DNA of 64,000 nt. Origin: Symsagittifera roscoffensis (lineage: Eukaryota > Xenacoelomorpha > Acoela > Convolutidae). The notes under the pieces were generated by a model that saw only the letters and a program-made list of their open reading frames with translations, made no database searches and had not been told where the DNA came from. A program made the position numbers and the translations under genes. Numbering within the stretch: the stretch's first letter is position 1; every line of letters starts with the position of its first letter. The DNA lies in the NCBI RefSeq assembly GCF_963678635.1, contig NC_087063.1, positions 74,733,617 through 74,797,616 of the forward strand, given 5' to 3'. Shown here piece after piece: positions 23,348 to 33,370 of the stretch.

Positions 23348-25822
23348 ATGTTCACAAAAACAACCGAGGAAACCTATGAAAAAATTAGATCTGAAGACGA
23401 GCACACCGCAGTGGTTTTTGCACGAATGATGATGGAAGGGAAAGTTCGGTCTGCCATGCGTTGGCTGACAAGCAGATCTGGCGGAGGTCTGCTCCATCCA
23501 AATGACGAAGATATTGATTCCACAACAAAAACAAGAAAATTAGTCATTGACATTCTGAAAGAGAAACATCCCGTAGCAAAAAAGTCAAAAGAAGAAGCAA
23601 GAATACAAGTAGACAGCTTGCCTGAGTTAGAAACAGTAACCATCACTTCTTCTTATATAGAAAAAATTGCGAGGTCAATGCACGGTGGAGCCGGACCCTC
23701 AGGAACAGATTCGGAACACTGGAAAGACGCATTTCTTCGATTTGGAGGACACAGTTCGGCTTTAAGAGACGAAGTGGCGGCGCTGATCACAAAGATAGCT
23801 AACGAAATTATTCCATGGAACCAAATACGAGCATTGATGTCAGGTCGTCTGATTGCTTTGGACAAGTGCCCCGGAGTTAGACCCATTGGCATAGGTGAGT
23901 GTTTGCGAAGAGTAATGTGTAAATGTATGGCCGAAGCGACCAAAAAAGATCTCGAAGAAACCTGTGGATCTCAACAACTAGCTTGTGGTGTGAAAGCAGG
24001 AATAGAAGGAGCTGTACACGCAGTGGAGGAGTTGTTTAATAGCACCAAAGAGGACGGACATGGTCTTCTATTGATGGATGCCTCAAATGCATTCAATGCA
24101 TTGAACAGGGAAACTGCTCTATGGAATGCTAGAATACTTTGGCCAAGGTGCTCACGATTTCTTTTCAACACATATAGAGGGTATGCGCCGCTAATCGTTG
24201 CAGGAACGACAGAACTTCTTTTCAGTAGTGAAGGCACTACACAGGGTGATCCACTTGCGATGTTATTCTATGGGGTTTCATTGATGCCATTGATTGAATC
24301 ACTCAAAGACCGAGATAAGTATTTACAAACATGGTATGCAGATGATTCGGGAGCTCTTGGCGCACTAGAAAACCTGGTTGAATGGTTGTCATCTTTGACA
24401 GAAAAAGGTCCGAAGTATGGCTATTACCCCGAGCCAAGCAAAAGTTATTTGGTTGTTCACCCGAATTTTGTTGAAAAAGCTCATCAATTGTTTGACAGGT
24501 TCGGCATCAGAATAGTTGAAGGTAGAAGATATTTGGGCGGATTTATTGGCTCTGATGAAGGCAAAACTCGTTTCACTACAAAAAAGGTCCAAGAATGGTT
24601 GGATTGTCTTAGCGAGTTGTCCAAAGTGGCAGAAAAAGAACCTCAAGCTGCTTTAGTTGGATTAACAAGATCACTGCAATGCGAATGGAATTTTGTCCAG
24701 AGAGTAGTCAAAGATACGTCGCAGCTGTTTGCTCCTCTCGAGAAGATGCTGGAGGAAAAATTTTTGCCAAGCTTACTAGGAACTTCTAGTGTCACACACT
24801 CAGATCGTGTTTTGTATTCACTTCCTGTCAAAAGAGGGGGACTAGGTGTACGAAATCCAACAGAAGGTGCCGAACTAGCATTTTCCACTTCACGTGAAGC
24901 AACCGACTGTCTCGTGAGTTCGATCCTTCACCAAGATGATTTCGAACAAACTCTACACAAAACAAAGATGAGAGAAGCAAGAAAAAATCACGAGGAGAAA
25001 CAAAATGCTGTGGACAAAGATAAACTCGATGAATTGCTTGCAGTTTTACCAGCAGATCAGAAACGAGCGATCCGGAGAATAATCGACAACAACTGTTCCT
25101 TGTGGCTAACTTCGCTGCCCTTGTTGAAAGATAATTTTGATTTGTCAGCCACAGAGTTCAGAGACGCTCTATGTGTCAGGTACAGAAAACCACTCAAACG
25201 TTCTTTCTCGAGATGCGATGGATGTCAACAAGATTTTGACTTACAGCGTGCACTTTCTTGCAAGAAGGGCGGACTGGTAACACTACGACACAACGAAATA
25301 AGAGACGCAGTGGGCGATCTTGCTTCAATTTTGTGGAAAGATGTGAAAAGAGAACCTGTCGTAAAAGAACCAAATATAGAAAATGGAACCCCGGCACTAA
25401 TTGCAGATCTTTCAGCTCGTGGGGTTTGGGATAGACAGTCGGCTGCGTCGTTCGACATCCGTGTTACAGACACTGACGCTCCGTCTTACCAAAACCGCAA
25501 TCCCATGAATGTACTGAAAACTGCAGAGATTGAAAAGAAAAATAAGTATGGACCGGCTTGTGAAGAAAAGCATATGTCTTTCACTCCACTTGTCACTTCA
25601 ATAGATGGTGTTTTGGCACCAGAGTTCACGTTTTTCCTCAAACGACTAGCAGATGGTCCGGCATCAAAATGGGACCGCCCATATAGTCATGTCATGTGCT
25701 GGGTGAGATGTAGAATTTCATTCGCTATACTAAGAGCAACCAACATTTGCATCAGAGGCACAAGATCCAAATGGCGATTCCTCGGCGTTGAGGACGGTTA
25801 CACAATAGGAATGGCATTCTAA
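23348..25822 (+). CDS. RTE-A reverse transcriptase with restriction-like endonuclease region (824 codons)
   Basis: RNA-dependent DNA polymerase of a non-LTR retroelement, expected to nick target DNA and prime cDNA synthesis there. Fingers/palm landmarks: GGAGPSGTDSEHWK (about residue 113), RPIGIGECLRR (about 178), motif A LLLMDASNAFNAL (catalytic D244), motif B TTQGDP (297-302), motif C YADD (330-333), PSKS (363) and YLGGFIGS (395-402). All three catalytic Asp are present. The C-terminal part has C623-x2-C626, C638 and RHNE (647-650), then IADLSARG (D687) and FDIRV (D703), consistent with a restriction-like endonuclease. The fourth metal ligand, normally His just before the last Cys, appears to be Arg633. 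The frame is open for 2.5 kb in AT-rich surroundings, so it is young or was recently active. The start ATG is only the first in the broken frame. Confidence 0.8.
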   Translation: MFTKTTEETYEKIRSEDEHTAVVFARMMMEGKVRSAMRWLTSRSGGGLLHPNDEDIDSTTKTRKLVIDILKEKHPVAKKSKEEARIQVDSLPELETVTITSSYIEKIARSMHGGAGPSGTDSEHWKDAFLRFGGHSSALRDEVAALITKIANEIIPWNQIRALMSGRLIALDKCPGVRPIGIGECLRRVMCKCMAEATKKDLEETCGSQQLACGVKAGIEGAVHAVEELFNSTKEDGHGLLLMDASNAFNALNRETALWNARILWPRCSRFLFNTYRGYAPLIVAGTTELLFSSEGTTQGDPLAMLFYGVSLMPLIESLKDRDKYLQTWYADDSGALGALENLVEWLSSLTEKGPKYGYYPEPSKSYLVVHPNFVEKAHQLFDRFGIRIVEGRRYLGGFIGSDEGKTRFTTKKVQEWLDCLSELSKVAEKEPQAALVGLTRSLQCEWNFVQRVVKDTSQLFAPLEKMLEEKFLPSLLGTSSVTHSDRVLYSLPVKRGGLGVRNPTEGAELAFSTSREATDCLVSSILHQDDFEQTLHKTKMREARKNHEEKQNAVDKDKLDELLAVLPADQKRAIRRIIDNNCSLWLTSLPLLKDNFDLSATEFRDALCVRYRKPLKRSFSRCDGCQQDFDLQRALSCKKGGLVTLRHNEIRDAVGDLASILWKDVKREPVVKEPNIENGTPALIADLSARGVWDRQSAASFDIRVTDTDAPSYQNRNPMNVLKTAEIEKKNKYGPACEEKHMSFTPLVTSIDGVLAPEFTFFLKRLADGPASKWDRPYSHVMCWVRCRISFAILRATNICIRGTRSKWRFLGVEDGYTIGMAF

Positions 25823-26085
25823 AAATTCACACGCTGTTAACTGGGGCTTTCATCGCGCATAACTGACCTATGATATTAGAATTTCGACACCATTTGCATA
25901 ATATTTCGAAGAATATGAGATGTTTGAAGATAAAAACACAGGATGACAACTGTGAACAAGCAACGAAAAACAAGCACCATTCGAAACCAATTTATTTTGA
26001 TTTGATGACTTAAATTTTTTTGAATTAAGTTGTGAATTGAATTTATTCAGAAATGATTGAATGATTGAAAACCAATCCAACATAT

Positions 26086-26480
26086 TTATTTAATAGTGCC
26101 GAGCACACAAGCAGCGTTCGCAACCTGTATGCGAGGAAGATTTTCTGCTGAAGAAAAATTTCCTGCTCTGGGTTCCTCAATAGACGTGCTCATACTCTTA
26201 CAGAGCTCATTTAAAAAAATCACAGTGCTAGCGTCGGCGGCACCTTGAACTTTAAATACAATTGGTTGAAAATTATATCCATCATTAATAAGTCTCTTCA
26301 CTAGTCAGATTTGCTATCTTTTGTTTCAGCTGCCGCCGTTTTGTGACTACAAACCAATCCTGCGCTTTATTTACTACAAGTTAGGGAGTCAGCTACCGTT
26401 ACATCTCACAGAAACTGCTTGCCAGCAGCATATGAGACAAGGGTGAAGCCGTATGTCAGTTTTTGATCTGTCCTGTGGAG
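26086..26480 (-). pseudogene. C-terminal fragment of retroelement family RTE-B
   Basis: The minus strand reads the end of a reverse transcriptase/endonuclease polyprotein. It has TLVSYAAGKQFL, a TGA where Trp is expected, then DVTVADSL (an endonuclease-type acidic motif). After another stop and a frame change it reads GYNFQPIVFKVQG and ends ANAACVLGTIK (stop at 26086-26088). This is the part missing from the plus-strand RTE-B copy at 32.3 kb. The assignment rests on my recognition of the family pattern. An AATAAA lies just downstream on the minus strand at about 26090-26040. Confidence 0.6.
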
Positions 26481-28689
26481 TTGTCCTGGCTGTAAAACAG
26501 AAAGAACATGAGTGGAGGCGAAAATTTGCTTTATCGGGGCATACAAATTTGAATGGCCAGAGGATTTCCTTGCAGTTTTCAGACAAGATAGGTCTTACAG
26601 CCCATCTTCGGTTACACCTTAACCGCAAAAGCATCTATGTGTTTATTCACAATTTTTTGAACTTGAGCGGAATCCAATTGCAATTCTAATACAACTTAAA
26701 CCTTAGATTGTTTACAGGTAATGACACTCAAACAGTGCGATACGAACTTATCCTGGTAAGAATTGAGCCATTTTACATCACTAGGTAACAGTTTCCAAAT
26801 TTTTTTTATTCAACTTCGTTATCGCAAAGGTGCCTCGAACAATTTTTTTTGGATTCAATTTTCGGGAGCTACTTCGCATTTTGCTTATCAACCCAAAGTT
26901 TTTATGCATCGTTCTATGTTTCATCCTTCTACTCCAAAATGAAAATTTCACAGAGAGTATTTTTCGCTACTACTGAGGGTAAAGAGAACAAATGCGGGTA
27001 AAACTAGTAGGCGAATGGACGAAACACCCAAGCCGGATTTGGCTTTCGGAAAAACTGTTTGCAACAACTGGATTTCATTCAAATTAACCTTTGCTACCTT
27101 ATATAAAAATTATCTTAATTTTCGAGCGTATCTTTCCAAAAAATCGCCATGCAAAAAACCAGAAGTTGTTCGTAACAAATATAGCAGTTTCGGCATGCTA
27201 AAATAAATTTTAGGAGAGACAAAATCATTAATATGCATCCAGTTTATCAATAATTTTTGAATTTGCTCCATCCCAGCTTTTTGTATTTAGGGAGAAGCTT
27301 CGCCTATCGGAGAACCCACGATTACAAACTCATCCTTGGATTTGATTTTTATTGTTGGATATACTTTTAAAACAGACCTATAATTATATTGTACTGGCTA
27401 TTTGTGGACCGTCTAAAAAAAATCTATTTTTTTTTTCGGTTTAAGGCTGAAGCGATATTTTTTTCCTTTTTCAGTATGTTTGTTAACGTCTCGTAGCACT
27501 CTAATAATTGTGGGCTATATTTCCATCATCTAAAAACGAAATGGATTCAAGCCTTATTAACAGCGTTTGTTTTGTTTCAGCTAACAGCGGTGAAGCCTCG
27601 AGGTCACCTCCTTGTGTTCTGTCCTCCGACATTATGATGAAATATCCGTGAAAAAATTAACTCCGTTTTATTTAGGCACAAGGAGTAGTTTTGTACAACT
27701 CCGGAAAATTCGAAAAGCGTGATCCAGTTTCGTCTAAAACTGAGCGTTTTGCGTTGCCATCACGCGCTATCATGTTTCTAAAAGTGTTGTGCAGCAATTT
27801 GAGCTCCTCATTTAGTACCACTTTGTAACATTCGCCCATACATTACACAGTGACGGAGCGTAGAAAAAGTACTTACTGACGACTGGCTGACGTCATTTTT
27901 CTTAATTATTCTCGTTTTTAACGGTCTAGATCTAGCCAGATATTCTTCGGGTCTGTTAAGGGCTAAGTAAAAAGCTACGGTTTTCAGGCCATCAGCCAAA
28001 CGACTTTTGATCAGCTTCCGTCTACATGCGAAAACAACCACATAGCTGGGTCTCGGATCCCCAGACTACATTATTACTATCAAAAGCACGACTAGAAAAC
28101 CATAATTTGCTCTGCTTTTGCTGACAGTTATAGACTAAATCCATTGGAGATAGATTGACTCTTTCCTCTTTTCTAACTACTCATGCTCTGAAATATTGAA
28201 CAATAATGGAGTTAGTTAAATCGTTCAGGGCATTACAGTAGATAAAGAAATGTCTCTAAAGTCTCTAATAGTCTCTGGGCACTGGCCTCCAATTTCGTGT
28301 TCCCACGGAGATAACGTCGTTATCTTCCCATTTTCGTGGCACGGGAAAGTACGGATCCCCTCCGGATGTCCCAATGGACCCTCCTTCGGTCTGATCTCTT
28401 TCAGTTAAGCGCTTATCGTGTCGTGCTATCACGATGAGAGGCTTCGTTTTTCCCTTGTTGTTTTTTCGACTGTTTTTTGTCTCATCAATCCGGTTGTCTG
28501 TTCTTATTGTGTTTTTAGGACAAAATGACCTTTTTTTTGTTTCTGAGAATTATCCTAGCTCCAATTGAAACTTTGAAAATTTTTTATAGAATATTTTGGC
28601 CCTCTTTTTCATAACAAGTTAACTGTTAACGTCTTTAACGTCTTTTTCCATTTGCATCGGTAGGTTCGACTGTGACACTCCGAACAAAT
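26481..28689. other. degenerate sequence between two minus-strand RTE-B fragments
   Basis: The distance between the flanking fragments is roughly that expected for the central part of one element, so this stretch may be the eroded middle plus later insertions. I could not match individual blocks. A GC-richer island lies at about 28290-28420. No gene is supported. Confidence 0.35.
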
Positions 28690-29260
28690 GGCATACCTTT
28701 CACCTGAAAATTCCGCAAATTATTCTTCGCTCGTTAAAAGCCTTGCTTTCTGCTCATTTAGACGCGATGCGTTTGAAATTGTTGCCGATGACAATGGATC
28801 GCGCACCTCCGTCTATTTTAAAAAGGACGACAGACTTTGTTCCTTAGAAAAGGTCCCAGCAATTCAGGTACTTTACTTTTTCTTATAGGACTGAGGAGCT
28901 TGTTGAGCTTTTTCAAAAAATTGAACCCCGAATTGCCGTTTGATTGAAAAATCAGGTCGTCAAAAACTTGGGGACCAATTTTGTCGGGAAGGGCTTCCGA
29001 CTCATTGGGAAAGAACATAATTGCTCTGTACACCTCAATCTCAGCCACAAAATAAAACACTATCAACGTTTTCCGGGTCAAGGGTTCTTAAATCGGCTTT
29101 TTTGGGCGCTTATTTACCAATTTCTCTTAGTTAAGTGTCGCAAAGGTTGCTATTTTGTTATCTGAAGCGGGCAGCTTTGTTCCTCGATGAATATTTTACC
29201 AATCGAGCTCGCTGCTGCTTACCTTTATTCTGTGCTCGAGAACTGTCTGGCGCGGGCCCG
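28690..29260 (-). pseudogene. N-terminal reverse transcriptase fragment of family RTE-B
   Basis: The minus strand reads, with stops and frame changes, the same order of motifs as 30560-31010 on the plus strand. These are an ASDNK block (about 29165), then AEIEVYRAIMFFPN (29040), a FDDLIFQSNG block with FNFLKKLNKLL, and finally IVIGNNFKRIASK followed by a stop (about 28755). Side-by-side reading of these blocks with the plus-strand copy shows clear homology. It is a dead copy in opposite orientation. Confidence 0.7.
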
Positions 29261-29990
29261 AATTTTGTGGAAAGGGTTTGGGCAGTGAAACAATTTTGAC
29301 TCTTTTTTATTATAAAATTCAACGTAGACCTGTCTCAACATCCCTAAATGCGCGCTCTACACAAAGGCTCAATCATGAAGCATATCACATTAAATTAATA
29401 AATTTATTAATTTACCGAGCGAATGCTACGAAGTTTCGATTTTTTTTCTTTATTGACCTTTTAATAGTAACGCAAATTTACAGCCATCCAAGCAGTCAAG
29501 GTATGCTTTTGGGGTAAAAAGTTTTGATTGAGTAGCTACAGTGACAAGAGCTGGAATTTCTTCACATCAAATGTTAAGTTAAAGGAGTTAAGTTTTTGGT
29601 ATGTACGTGTTCGTATTGAAGAAGAAAGAACACTTCATTTTGTTGTGATAAACTTATTAAATAGATTTGTTATGTTTGATGTTTGTGCCTGTTTGTGGAG
29701 CGCCCTCTGAGAGGTTTTAGAGACAAGTCTGTCGAGTGACTTTCTGTGGGGAGGTGGGAAACTGGAACTGGCTTGAAGAGTCTGGTGGTGCACGCTGGTC
29801 CTACTGAGCTCGGATGAGAATGTTCCTTGTTTTTGATTTTGTAGTTCGATTTTAAACTTTAAATTAATTTAATTGTTTTGTATTTTTTTTATTTGCAGAT
29901 TTATAAAATTCCCAATAACCACTTATCATTGGTTAGTTTAGTCCCCTAAAGTCCAGTCAAAATTTTTTTTAACCTTTATGCTGCCTCAAG
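29261..29990. other. sequence upstream of RTE-B; possible 5' leader
   Basis: No gene is supported. The portion from about 29690 to 29820 is GC-richer than its flanks and precedes the RTE-B start codon, so it may be the 5' untranslated part of that element. This is inference from position only. Confidence 0.3.
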
Positions 29991-30506
29991 ATGAGGAAAA
30001 ACAGAAAAGAGTGTACAGGCAAAGATTGCTTAAAACCTTTAGGACTGATAAATTGGATTGGATGTGATTGTTGTTCGAGTTGGTATCATATCAGTTGTGT
30101 GAATATTTCGCTTAGCGACTCTAAGAAAACCCAATGGTTTCAGTGTCCTTTATATGTTGATGTAAAACCTGTTATTAAAGCAACAAAAGGTAATGGTTTA
30201 GTGCTAGACAATTATGTTAATACAGCCATCTCAAATGTCCGAGTGCTCAAGAGAGTACCAGAAGACTCGCGTGTTCCCTTGGCGGAAAGTCTGTCGGAAA
30301 AAATAAAGGACATCGTCTACAATCTAGAAGATGTTACAAAATGGCTAATTTTTTTAAATGTCGTTCTTGTTTTATTTGGAGCAACCGAAAAGAAGTGGAC
30401 GCAAACAGACCACAAGCATGAGCTCTCTGACAAATCAAAAAATCCGAGCAAATCACGTGTCAATTCCAAAACCCCATCCCCGAGTTTCAAGCCCGCCTCT
30501 GAGTGA
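29991..30506 (+). CDS. RTE-B first frame with PHD-type zinc finger (171 codons)
   Basis: Residues 8-55 fit a PHD finger: C8, C13, C25, C28, H33, C36 and C52 with the typical WYH-x2-C core and a W before the last pair. The eighth ligand position holds Tyr instead of Cys (QCPLY), so the finger may be damaged. After the finger comes a helical region with NVRVLKRVPEDSR. PHD fingers usually bind histone H3 tails; in a retroelement this might guide integration or chromatin contact, which is inference. The frame overlaps the following reverse transcriptase frame at 30358. Confidence 0.6.
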   Translation: MRKNRKECTGKDCLKPLGLINWIGCDCCSSWYHISCVNISLSDSKKTQWFQCPLYVDVKPVIKATKGNGLVLDNYVNTAISNVRVLKRVPEDSRVPLAESLSEKIKDIVYNLEDVTKWLIFLNVVLVLFGATEKKWTQTDHKHELSDKSKNPSKSRVNSKTPSPSFKPASE

Positions 30507-32333
30507 CCTCGAACAGAGAATAAAGCTAATAAGTAGTAAGCTCGATGAAGAAAATGTAAAGGGAGGAATAAGGCTTGCTGCTTCGGATAACAAAACTGCT
30601 CATTTTTCAACTGATAACTATCAAAAATTGTTGTCTAAGCACTCTCAGCGAGCCAAATTTGCAGCTCCAAATCCAGAAAATTTAGATAGTTTTTTCGAAA
30701 CCGATTTCGACCTATACAAAGCATTAATCTCCTTTCCGAACGGATCAGCCGCAGGTCTTGATAAAACAGTTCCTCAAACTTTTAAAGATCTTGTTAGTAA
30801 GTCGAATGGCGGTGCAGGACTTATTTTTCTGAAATCGCTTACTAAGCTGATAAACCTCAACGAAGATAGTAAAAAACCCGAAACCCTAAGAACTTTCTTT
30901 TTGGGCGCAAAGCTTATCGCCCTCATAAAGATAGACAAAGGGCTGAGACTGATTGCCATAGGCAACACGCTGAGACGTCTCGCGTCTAAATGCACTGGAA
31001 GCAAGGCCCTCTCCGAGTGATAAAATTTTTTCGGAAACGTAGAGGTAGGATGCGGTACCAAACGAGGAGCAGAAATAGCTGCACACTCTTTTCGAAACCT
31101 AAATGAACGCGACGACGATCCAAAAAGCACTGTTCGTTTAAAACTAGATTTTAAGAATGCCTTTAGCTCGCTAAATAGAGAAACAATGCTGAATCATGTT
31201 TATTCAAATCGCCCCGAACCGTATAATTACACCCATTGCGCGTATAGTAAACCTAGTTGCCTTTTTTACGGAAGCTCTGTCATAATGTCAGAAGACGGAG
31301 CTCAGCAAGGTGATCCTGAAGCACCACTATTTTTTGCGAAAAACAATTCTGACACTAGTCAAACAGTTGGAGTCGGAAATTCTCATCTGGTATTTAGATG
31401 ATGGAAATTTAGCCGACGACTAAGGTATTGATCCGGGACCTTAAAAACATTCTGAAATCGGAACAAATTTACGGCCTGAGTTTGAACACTGAGAAGTGCG
31501 AACTTTGTTTTTTGGGACCGATTACGAGTACACAGTATAGTTCATTTTTAACACAATTTCAAAAATTAAAATAAAAACAAAAAGAAGAACTCCTCATTTT
31601 AGGATCTCCAATCGGCGAACTTCACCGAAAAGAAATGCTCGACGAAAAAATTGAGGAGCTCAAAAAAATCTCCTGAAAAATTGCTTTAGCATGCCAAAAC
31701 TCCTAGATTTTTTGCGTACAAGTCCTAATTTTTGCAAAATGATTTTTTGGAACGCTACGACAAATTACTAAGAAATTCGTTATGCAAGGTCACTAATGTG
31801 AAAACGGATGATAACCAGTTTTTACCAGCAGTTCTTCCGGCAGCCAAAGGTGGATTGGGCGTTTGTTCCGCTCGTCTACTCGCTTTAACCGCTTTCTTAG
31901 CCTCAGCAGTAAAATGCCTTGAGCGAAATCCTTGGTTTGGAGCATATGGATGAAACCTATGATGATGCGCTTAAATAGTGGTTTGAGTTTGGAAAAATTG
32001 AAATTGTTCCGGAAAATGAAATCCAAAAAAAATTGGACAGAGCCAACTTTTGACAGCGAAATTGCAGACTCGATTTTACGAATCGAACCAACGGACGTAA
32101 AAAGATTCAACGCGTTCCACGATAGATTTGGAAATCCGTGCACAAATCCGTCAACCCGTGCAAAAATTAAGGTTAAAACGTTTGAATCAAAATCTCAGAA
32201 TTGCGGTAGGACTTCGAATATGCGAATGGCATAAAAGCGTGTGCGGAAAAGACGTTACCGAGGATGGTTGGCATGGTCTTTCTTGCCTCAAAAGTGCAGG
32301 GAGATTCTCTAGGCATTTTAAGCCTTTATATTA
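29991..32333 (+). pseudogene. RTE-B retroelement polyprotein, decayed
   Basis: Frames at 29991-30506, 30358-31020, 31042-31401, 31388-31431, 31428-31573 and 31732-32333 together give one reverse transcriptase in order. There is a PHD-like finger, an N-terminal conserved region (NVRVLKRVP), SFPNGSAAGLD, IAIGNTLRRLASK, motif A LKLDFKNAFSSL, motif B AQQGDP, motif C YLDD (about 31394-31405) and a C-terminal VCGKDV...WHGLSC...GRFSRH zinc motif. Breaks include TGA TAA at 31018-31023 where CGA CAA would fit (two C-to-T changes), a one-base shift near 31337, a stop at 31422 and several later shifts. The copy ends before the endonuclease acidic residues. Such RTs copy their own RNA; this copy cannot. 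Confidence 0.75.
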
Positions 32334-32447
32334 ATTAAACAGTATACCCATACTGTTTTTTTTATAAGACCAATCGTTTCGATCATTTCAGCAATCTGAA
32401 GGGTGCCCGAGTGTGGGGCGTTGTGAAGGGTTTTCAGATAGCTTGCA

Positions 32448-32585
32448 ACTTAGCTGGACCATTAGGAGACTTGACTGGAACAGGTGGCCAGTCGAGTGGG
32501 AAAGTGGTTCACAGGGACTTAGCTGGACCATTAGGAGACTTGACTGGAACAGGTGACCAGCCAAGTGGGAAAGTGGTGCTGTTGA
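32448..32585 (+). repeat. 69-bp direct repeat, two copies
   Basis: ACTTAGCTGGACCATTAGG starts at 32448 and again at 32517. The units are almost identical across 60 bases, differing by a few bases. The 69-bp period keeps a reading frame open through both (32411-32605), but there is no other sign of coding. Confidence 0.85.
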
Positions 32586-33370
32586 TCAGCTGCAGGACAG
32601 GTTAAGGAAACAACCAGCACGGTCAGAGCAACAAGAGAGGACGGGGGTGTTCTCGAGTTGGTCAAACGGGTATCGTTAAAATCCACATTTTGGGGATTCT
32701 AGATACGAGTGTGTTTATTGCAGAAACGTAACCCGTATCGAATTTAATTGAAAAGGACATCAACACTTGTCATCTTCTTTTATCATTATCACTTCCATAT
32801 CTAGAAAATTTCAAGGATTTTGACTGGAATACGTGATGAAGGGACTCCTGACTGTAACTTCGGTTACTATTGTGTCAGTCGGTCATATTTGGAAGTTTGA
32901 CCTTGAGAAACACGAAACACGCAATTTTGGGAGGAATTTTAATTTGGGAGGAGTCCAGCTCGAGTGGAGGTACCCCCGACTTGGAGAGAGCAACCGGTCA
33001 GGAGTGTGGTGATCACAAGCTACAAGAAGAACACGGAGGGCATATACCACCGGCACAATCGCATGGATTGGAACGCGGCGCAGCGGGCGAGAAGGGATTG
33101 CTTCCATGATGCGTCCTGGGCTGAATATTACATATGATACTTTTGACCTTCTGATTACAAAAAAAAGAAGAAAGAAAAGAAAAAAAAATACTAATCGTCA
33201 GGCAGTTTAACTTTTTCGGTGGAGTAATTATCGCTGAAAGCTTTGTATAATTTATACTAACTTTTATCAGCCTCTTTTTTCAGTAAATTTGCAACCGCAA
33301 CTGTCAGCCTGTCGTTTACTCTGTATAAGTCAGTTGAAAGTAGTTAAATAAAAGATTTTTTTCGAAAGTA
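32586..33370. other. spacer between RTE-B and VPS33B
   Basis: A GC-richer block at about 32930-33110 opens frames on both strands and may be a retroelement scrap. A T-rich acceptor-like TTTTTTCAG at about 33275-33283 lies 88 bases before the VPS33B start and could be the 3' splice site of a 5'-UTR intron or a spliced-leader site. Confidence 0.35.

Larger units (their letters stand above)
22752..25822 (+). mobile_element. REL-type non-LTR retroelement RTE-A, nearly intact
   Basis: Two adjacent frames (22752-23306 and 23348-25822) look like one ancestral polyprotein. The frame of the first segment continues sensibly past its TGA (23304-23306) through LLQEAKRC to about 23370, where the reading must change frame to join the reverse transcriptase segment. 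If the TGA replaced a TGG Trp codon, one substitution and one frameshift account for the break. No LTRs are seen. The C-terminus has the Cys-Cys-Cys/RH pattern and PD-(D/E)xK-like residues of restriction-like endonucleases found in R2/CRE-type non-LTR elements. The exact clade is unassigned. Confidence 0.75.
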
